In this document: piece by piece, positions 57,133-64,000 of the stretch | Position numbering within the stretch: the first letter of the stretch is position 1 | Layout: every line of letters begins with the position of its first letter | Assembly (NCBI GenBank): GCA_016630905.1 | Contig: WBMQ01000008.1 | Location: 744,001 to 808,000 of the forward strand | Length of the DNA stretch: 64,000 nt | Direction: 5' to 3' | Source: Capillidium heterosporum | Lineage: Eukaryota > Entomophthoromycota > Entomophthoromycetes > Entomophthorales > Capillidiaceae | The notes under the pieces: model-generated | Told to the model about the DNA's origin: nothing | The model's database searches: none | The model's input: the letters and a program-made list of their open reading frames with translations, nothing else | Made by a program: the position numbers and the translations under genes

Positions 57133-58539
57133 CTTTTTGTTTTAAAAATTGAAAGGTCAAATGTGCTTCTATCCTTTTTATAGTTGAAGTTTGAGAGGTA
57201 ATGATGTAACAGTTATGACATAAATGTTTGAGACAACTAGGAACTTTAATTTGGGAAAGGTAGAATTTGTGGAACTATGTCTTGGAAAGGGATGGCAAGG
57301 ATCTATAATTCGAATTGGTAGTTACTATTGAACCAAAGTGAGAGTTCTATTTTCGAGTGGTAAGGGAATAATAGTATATAGCAACATATGTATTTCAAAT
57401 TCACGCCTAAATTGGAATATGCTTTTATGTAATGAATTTACAAAATCCACTGTTTTGGATGATTGAGTATATAGAGTTGGTGGGCGGTGAATCTTCGAAA
57501 GAAAGTAAAAACCAACTTTGCTCGAAATCAAAATGGATTTGGTTTCTATAGATAAACTTTGAAAATATTTGTAAAGATCGTACAACTAACTTTGAATGAA
57601 ATATCACTCAAATTCAACTACTTTACAGCCATACTATCCTTCACACAATATGTTTTAAGGTGAGGTGAACCAGCTTTAGTACAGTAATGCTATTCCATAA
57701 GAAAATCTAAGGCTAAAGTTTTTTCGATTTGCAGACTTTTAACAAAAGAGTCGATAAGTGTATGGACTTTGAATTTTGTGATAAGTATATATAAGTTTAG
57801 AAATACTCAGTAATATTTCCAGTGAAGGTATCAATTTTTAATTAAAAATTATCGAATTGATGAAATAAAGTTAAATTTACTATGGTGTATATCAAGATAT
57901 GGGTAAATGCAGCAATGTCCATTCAACTAAAGCTTTTTATCAAGCTGACAAACGTAGGTTGACTTGCTTCACAGTGCAGCATAGTTGAAAGGTAGTTGTG
58001 GATTTTGCTTTATAACCATCGACTATGGATCTAAAAATTGGTTGGTATGTAGTTACCTTTGCACGATTCATGTTTCATCACACTTATTAATGATCTGAAG
58101 CTAGAACAATTGAAGAACTATGTAAACTTTATGGATAGCTTTTGTGATATTCCAGGTAAGCTTAATTAACTAGAATTGCCCCATCTATTGAGAACTGCTG
58201 ATACTATATAATAATTTGTATAAATTTGACTATACTATTAAATATCCGAAATATACATAGCAACAAAGGCGCTACAATTTATACTACCTTTCAAAAAATG
58301 ATGCCCATTTTAGTATGTATATATTATTTAAATATATATTACTAGATATTCAATCCTACCCATATACATCATTTCTGCTTATCAGACACTATCCAAATAT
58401 CGATTTGAACCCAAATTCACTTCTACGTCTATAACGCTAATTGGTAGGATCAAAATTGATCAGGTTAGCATCCATACTTTACTCCACTCAAAATTAATTA
58501 CCTGATAAATTCTCATTTCCATTTTTCAAAATAGACTCT
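57133..58539. other. Intergenic, divergent promoter region
   Basis: Spacer between the I78 gene (-) and ArfGAP (+). Overlapping minus-strand ORFs at 57325-57607 have no recognisable domain and start without good context. Confidence 0.5.
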
Positions 58540-60082
58540 ATGGCCACCAACAAGTACCTAGCACAACTCCAGGAGATCCAGAAGCGAGAAGGAAACAAGG
58601 TAACTTATTTAAATACTAAATAAAAGTTATTGTCGAATATTAAAGTTAACGCCGCTATATTTTTAAAGCGCTGTATCGATTGCAACGCTCCCAACCCACA
58701 GTGGGCTTCTATACCTTATGGAATCTTATTTTGTTTGGAGTGCTCAGGCCAACATCGTTCGTTAGGCGTACATATCTCGTAATATTTTAAAAAATTTTAG
58801 TTAAAAGTATCTAGTTTTGTTCGATCAATAACAATGGACAAGTGGACCGAATCCCAATTTAAGAAGATGGACGTAAAACTTTTATTTCTATATCAATATT
58901 TACATTTTTAGTTGGGTGGAAATTTAAAAGCTTTAGATTTCTTTAAATCTAGTCCTGAATATTCGGAAAATATGTCCATCCATGACAAATATACATCTTC
59001 ATTTGCCCAATCGTACCGGGAAAAGGTACTTTTTTGTTTTTTCCTAAATTTAAATCTTTAAAAGTTAGCTGCCGAAGTCGAGGGTAAGACCTGGACTCCT
59101 TCTAAAGCTAAGCCAGTCTCCACTTCAACTTTGAACCGGAATCTTTCCCCCGCTTCCACCCCATTACCCAACTCCAACACGTCGAGCCCCAAAAACTCTA
59201 TACGAAAGGTAGCTTCTCCTTCCAACAAGGAGCGCAATGAAACGTACTTTGCCAAGTTGGGTGAAGAGAACAAATTCAGATCGGCGTAAGTTATCTACTT
59301 GAATTCCAAAACTTAGCAATAATAGGGATTTGCCACCGAACCAAGGTGGTCGTTACACCGGTTTCGGTTCGACTCCAGGTAGGTTTTCCCTTTACAAGTT
59401 GCTAAAATTTTAGAACCATCCCATACCAACAACCAACAAAGCGATGCTCCCGACTTTGGTGACTTGTTGGTGGACCCTTTGGGTACTTTGACCAAATCCT
59501 GGTCCCTGTTCTCAATAGGAGCAACCTCAGTTGCCGGTACAGTCGCCGAGCAAGCTAGGGTCATCAACAATTCGGTTATTCAACCCAACGTCGAATCGGT
59601 CAAAACTACAGTTACTGATCCTGAATTCCAAGGCAAAGTCAGTGGCTACGTCTCTTCCCTAACCAAAACGGTAACTTCAATTTTATTACCTTAAGCCTAA
59701 AGCTTATGGCTAGGTTCAAGATACCGGTAGCCGTGGCTTCAGCATCTTAAGTGACTACTTACAATCGGCCCCGACCTACGGTAGGGTAGATACTAGCGAC
59801 TTCAACCACCACGATGAGGAAATTTCTCCTCCCCAATCCCCAACTGATGACTACGCTAATCATGAAGAATATAGAGACGAACGTAGATATGATTCCCAAC
59901 CTGAAGAAGACGAGGAACAGAAGGAAGAGTATAATGATTCGTGGGCTTCCACTGAAGTACGTAGTAAAGGTCAGAGCTCTACCCATAGCTACCAGCGTAA
60001 CACCTCCCAACTACGTAGCAAAAGTAGAGCTAAACCTAAAGAGGATTGGGGTGGTGACGACGACGAGTGGTCCAAATTTTAA
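58540..60082 (+). CDS. ArfGAP1/Gcs1-type ADP-ribosylation factor GTPase-activating protein
   Basis: Eight exons; introns 58600-58668, 58779-58814, 58873-58911, 59026-59064, 59286-59325, 59379-59413 and 59671-59713; 413 residues. The N-terminal ArfGAP zinc finger has Cys22, Cys25, Cys42 and Cys45 ([26 protein letters not shown]) and the arginine finger Arg50. It is followed by [10 protein letters not shown] and [10 protein letters not shown], all typical. A Ser/Pro linker, RYTGFGSTP and a low-complexity helical part that could sense membrane curvature (amphipathic stretches around [20 protein letters not shown]) lead to an acidic tail ending [11 protein letters not shown]. These proteins end Arf1 signalling on Golgi COPI vesicles. 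Two introns end in AAG. The first intron is the longest placed in the window (69 nt). Confidence 0.93.
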
Positions 60083-60882
60083 TACGTACTTAGAAGCCTA
60101 ATAATTCTTTATGATTACAGTGTTTACCGTTTTTCTACCCTTTGACTTTACTTTTTGTTGTATGTTTATAAAACTTTATCAATGAGTTTTAGTTCTTGAT
60201 TGCATAGCTTCATTTCAATAGCACAACTACTCTTTAAAAGATATGTGATAGGAAGTTTTATAGATGTATTTAGTTAAAGATGTTTTAAGTTTAGGAAATA
60301 AGGTTTTATATGTAAAGTATTTTGAATTCCTATTTTTATTGTGTATAATGTGATCTATGTATCCCACTCCTGGTCTTTTTATGAGTGTAGTTTTATACTA
60401 CACTATACTTCAATGCTTCTGTAACAACCTTGATTGTTACAATTCCTAGTATGAAGTCATCGACCAACTTTCTTTGTATACCACACCATTTTTTTTATTT
60501 CTCTTACCAATCTTCGATTTTCTACTTTCCATTTATATCTAGTTTCGAACAGAAATCTGTTCTACTTATTAGATATTCTTGACTATTTTTCCATATTCTT
60601 AGCTTCGGCTATAAGTTAGGAACCCCAGTTATTACCAGCATAGCATTCTGATATCGGGATTCGGATATTCAGCAAGTATTGCCAAGATACCGAAAGGGTA
60701 TTTAAACCCCTGAGGTGCCACTAAAAGCCTGTATCTTGACAACGTTCCACCTCGCTATTTTCTAATAGCTGTTACTCACCCCACTTCCTAGCCATAGCTG
60801 TTGTGACAGCCTGCTTTCGCTTCTTAGTTTTGAATAAAGTCTTGTCTCTTTACTCATCTCCCTGTTTCAGCATAGTATTTCT
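60083..60882. other. Hairpin-rich leader region
   Basis: From 60385 on, five short hairpins follow one another: 60385-60403 (GTGTAG/CTACAC), 60421-60440 (GTAACAA/TTGTTAC), 60547-60562 (GAACAG/CTGTTC), about 60598-60615 (TAGC-TTCG-GCTA, a UUCG loop) and 60687-60701 (ATACC/GGTAT, GAAA-type loop). Composition is less AT-rich than elsewhere. It may be a structured 5' leader of the orphan ORF, a non-coding RNA, or part of a mobile or foreign element. Confidence 0.45.
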
Positions 60883-61365
60883 ATGTGGTCTAATCCCCCT
60901 GTCCTCCCTACCTCTTATTACCTGTTAACAATCCTTCCCACCCTTGGATCTCACCTCCTCTGGGCGATTAATATTACTAATACGATCAACCCTTTCGAGC
61001 CCACGTTAACCTATCAGCCTACCCCTACCTTTGATCCTAATATGGTAGCATCGGCTGCTTCCCAACCTTCACCTGATGGGGCCCCTCCGGTCCAGCCCCA
61101 GTCCGCACCCAAGCCTTCGTATGTCCCCTCTATCCCCTCTTGGAACTGGGATGTGACTACGATCGTGTGGGCACTCCTTATGGTGTACCTCCTCTACTTG
61201 GCAATCCGACCTGCCCTCCGGAGAATCCAGTCCTTTGTTACCAATGCAGTGGTGGGCGTTAGCTTCGCTTTCCTCACCCACCACGTCATTAGTTCGCAAT
61301 ATGATGCCATCATTAGTTGGATCCAGTGGTATTTCCCTGGACCTTACAGCTTCTATAAGTGCTAA
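60883..61365 (+). CDS. Orphan proline-rich membrane protein
   Basis: Single exon, 160 residues, not recognised. N-terminal hydrophobic segment (about 10-30), then a Pro/Gln/Ser-rich stretch (about 38-85), then one or two membrane segments at about 91-107 and 117-133 (TTIVWALLMVYLLYLAIRP, VVGVSFAFLTHHVI) and an aromatic C-terminus. The coding sequence is rich in CCC, CTC and ACC codons, more GC-rich than its flanks, and lacks introns. The upstream region has a run of hairpins. A lineage-specific membrane protein, or a gene of a mobile or viral element, are both possible; nothing decides between them. It lies between ArfGAP (+) and muskelin (-). Confidence 0.5.
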   Translation: MWSNPPVLPTSYYLLTILPTLGSHLLWAINITNTINPFEPTLTYQPTPTFDPNMVASAASQPSPDGAPPVQPQSAPKPSYVPSIPSWNWDVTTIVWALLMVYLLYLAIRPALRRIQSFVTNAVVGVSFAFLTHHVISSQYDAIISWIQWYFPGPYSFYKC

Positions 61366-61951
61366 TTGCTCCCTTACTATTAACTATCATTGATTGCAAT
61401 TTTTACAATGCAAGTAGTTTTGTATTTCAAAAGTATACATTAGTTAACTGATACTTTACCTTTCAATAAAAATATACTTGATATGTATATATAGAATTAC
61501 AAACAATAAGCACACATTTAACTTTCCATAAAAGAATAGTAAAGCTCAATAACCATTTTAAAAGTTTAGTAGGATATTAGTTTTTATTGATTTTAGCTAG
61601 AGGCTAATGGATATCTTTAAAAATATAACAATATTAAACTAGATTGTTGGCAGTGCATCTACACTTCGAGCCTGCATACTATTACTATTGAAACAATCTT
61701 TAGCTCAAAAGCCATTTATTAAAATGCAGAAATAGTAGTATAGGAAGTAGCATTTGAAAGACAAACTAAAAGTTTACACCAAATTTGCACTAGTAGATCA
61801 AAATTGCATGTTTACTTCATAAAAGGAAGATATACTACACCTCTACATTTAGATGCCTACTTTCAGCTTCATGGCAATGTCCAAAACGGCAAATTCAACT
61901 TGGAAAAACTTCTAGCTTAACTTCCCTCAACAGCAGTCAAGGAAACACCAA
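61366..61951. other. Intergenic, convergent gene ends
   Basis: AT-rich; nothing recognisable. Confidence 0.6.
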
Positions 61952-64000
61952 TTAAGAGAGCTTAATCAATTCAGTAAGATTTCCAGTAGGCTGCTTCATG
62001 GCGTTGGGGAAATAGGTCAATATCTGTTCATAAAGTTCGGTGCGGTTATTAAAGTAAGGAACCTTAGTCTGTACGGCTGGACCTACAAGTTATTGTACAA
62101 ATCAGAATTACAAGTTCAAAAAACTAAAAGACGTACTTGTACTGTCGGAATACCCAGAATAGATATGGTTAGCCAACCTATGGAAAGCTTCAACTTCCTC
62201 TGAAGAATTCAAATCAACTAGCTCGTAAACTTCCGATCTCAGGTACTTGAGGGCTTGCAGGCGATCCATGGGATGCTGACACATCTCCAGGAACTGGTGC
62301 TGACGGACTAAGAGTTGAATGCGACGCAAGGTATCCTTGGCGCTCAATCTAATATATTAAATGTTGTTATCGTCAGGGTGGGTTGTAGAACAGGTGTTTT
62401 ACTTGGATAGACGCAACTCCCATAGATCGTTCAACCGCAAAGCTTCGGCTGCTGTAGTGTCGGGGTTGCCGCCAAATATAAAGTATACCTTTCCCAAAGT
62501 TAGTACCAATGCTTTTCAAAAATTCCAAATAAACTTACATCTTCCTTTGGATAGTAGATCAGTGGGTGGGCGAACCTTGGCTGGGGCTCTAAATCCTGCA
62601 TCCGAGTCCAGTACTCGGAATCCAAGTTTTCGTTGTGATAGATCTCGGACCAGGTGCCCAGCTGTAAGCTGTAAACCCACAAAACGTTCTTGACAGTGGA
62701 TTGGGTGACATCTTTGAGTCGAATCAAACCTGACATCATGACCAATTCACGACGGGCCACGTCCAAGGCCAAGGGTTGGGAAAAGCCGGGGTGGGGTCCA
62801 TTTACCGTAGTACAATCAGCCAGGATCTCGATGAAGGTGTTGGAGGCGATGTCGTAGATATGCAAGTCGCTGCAAATATAAGTTGAAGATGAAAAGGTAT
62901 TAGTATCGAATTAAGGAGAAAATGAAATCTTATTACTTCAAAATCTTCTTTTGGCGTTGTCCACACAGGATCAGTAGCTGGAAATTGACCGGGTCGAAGA
63001 CCATCGAATGGCAAACCCTACCTTCTACTGTTCCATCTGGTAACAGATTGTTGACCGGACTTTTAACAACATATTAAAATTTTAAAAGTATATCAAAAAT
63101 TACTTGAGTTTCGTCCACTCGTTGTTTAGGATGTCGTAGCAGTACAGCCCTGAGTAGAGGATGGGGGTAGATTCGGTGGAGACCATTCTGCCACCCAAAA
63201 AGTAGATCTTTTGACTAGTGACGTCGATACACATCTGGTGGTCGTAGATAAGATTGGGGCCATTTTCATTCTAAATAAAATGTATTAGATTGTACTAAGC
63301 TACTCTTCAACTGTACTTTAGTGCTGGATGAAATTTCGGTCCACTTGTTGTTATCTATATCGTAGGAGAAGAAATCGGCATCCAAGTTGTTATTGCGGGC
63401 GGTGGACGTGTCCATATACTTGCCAAACAGATAGATCCGTCGGTAAATCGGGTCGTAGCAACTTTTGAAGCAGCTTCGCGCACGCGGTCCCCCTTCACTG
63501 TGTGTTGTTAGTACTAGCACTAGTATTTACATTAAAAGTTACTTGGAGGTATCTTCTGAGATGAGACGCCACGTCCTACGCTTGAGGTCCAGCTCCCACA
63601 AGTCGGCCAGATCTTTGATGCCATCCCAACCACCAAACAGGTACGCTATACCGTCCTAGTTTGGAAAATCAGCAAAAATTTAAGAGAACATTAAGCTTAC
63701 CTCGTTGTTGACGCACATATGATGACCGCCACGTGGGGGTGGCGTATTCCCATCTAAAAATAAAGCCTGAGCTTCGATGATTGGTAATTTGTCACTTACG
63801 GCTATCGGTAGCATGAATTTTCTTCCAGCGGGTGGTGTAGGGCATCTGGGCTAGATACTCCTGGAAAAAACCTTGATCCCCAGCCTCACAGATCAAGTTT
63901 TCTACGCTTTTGAAGTCCCCGTTCTCTACCTACCATAAAGTTAGTATGCATTTCTATACCGCTGTCTTTACTAAATACTTGTAGAGTTGGGTGAGGAGAG
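61952..64000 (-). CDS. Muskelin homologue (kelch-repeat), 5' end outside the window
   Basis: At least eleven exons; ten introns placed, including 62083-62136, 62349-62402, 62489-62538, and others near 62900, 63085, 63290, 63520, 63680, 63780 and 63940. Kelch blades include GIAYLFGGWDGI, RIYLFGKYMDTS, KIYFLGGRMV, LLILCGQRQKK and YFIFGGNPDTT. The DHQMC segment and the C-terminal LSALKYL-like LQALKYLRSEVYELVD block, ending NAMKQPTGNLTELIKLS, are specific to muskelin. Muskelin is a subunit of the CTLH/GID ubiquitin ligase, where it helps form the supramolecular ring and can recruit substrates. The N-terminal discoidin domain and LisH/CTLH start are presumably beyond 64000. The muskelin type is absent from Saccharomyces, which uses Gid7. 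Confidence 0.9.

Noticed and set aside
57325-57607. Overlapping minus-strand ORFs
   Set aside because: Two competing frames, neither with recognisable motifs.
60883-61365. Mitochondrial DNA insertion as explanation of the hairpin region
   Set aside because: The ORF does not resemble any mitochondrial protein I know and is not AT-biased as mitochondrial genes would be.
1-64000. CRISPR arrays, bacterial operons, ribosome binding sites, prophage
   Set aside because: The genes are eukaryotic with spliceosomal introns; no such structures were seen.

Overview
The window looks like nuclear DNA of a fungus. It is AT-rich, with long gene-poor gaps and genes carrying many very short introns. I placed 48 introns by hand, nearly all 34-69 nt, with GT donors and AG acceptors. 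The gene set mixes fungal markers (a tandem pair of Zn2Cys6 transcription factors, an Osh3-type lipid transfer protein, a Rax1-like RGS protein) with families that Saccharomyces has lost or altered: a UHRF1-type UBL-PHD-SRA-RING protein, muskelin, a metazoan-length SRP9 and a full folliculin-interacting protein. Together with a secreted GH16, a proteinase K-type subtilase, a class 3 lipase and a 7TM receptor, this suggests an early-diverging filamentous fungus. An Entomophthoromycotina/Conidiobolus-like organism is my best guess; that is inference, not proof.

Layout. 0-6 kb: a small secreted coiled-coil protein (-), a Rax1-like RGS membrane protein (+) and a UHRF1 homologue (+). 8-12.4 kb: secreted GH16 glucanase-like protein (+), Pol III subunit Rpc37/RPC5 (-) and a DsbA/kappa-GST-like protein (+). 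13-18.5 kb: tandem Zn2Cys6 regulators; the second is frameshifted, and the two share patches of near identity that suggest gene conversion. 19-23 kb: Ure2-like GST (-) and peroxisomal acyl-CoA oxidase (-, one-base frameshift). 26-27.6 kb: divergent SRP9 (-) and ARPC2 (+). 28.5-33.7 kb: 7TM receptor (+) and FNIP (-). 34-38 kb: decayed secreted-protein genes, including a clear subtilase pseudogene, plus a small secreted ORF with an in-frame stop. 39-45 kb: secreted lipase (+) and Osh3-type ORP (-). 46-52 kb: a broken small secreted ORF, an inverted repeat, an intact subtilase (-) and an unrecognised PPSY protein (-). 56.8-64 kb: a short I78-type protease inhibitor (-), ArfGAP1/Gcs1 (+), an orphan proline-rich membrane protein behind a hairpin-rich leader (+) and muskelin (-, cut by the window end).

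The genes do not form one pathway. Housekeeping genes (RNA Pol III, SRP, Arp2/3, ArfGAP, TORC1/Rag signalling, fatty-acid oxidation) alternate with secreted hydrolases and their dead copies. Two features run through the whole window. Several genes need a one-base correction to read through, which points to consensus errors or real decay. About a quarter of the introns I placed end in AAG rather than CAG or TAG.
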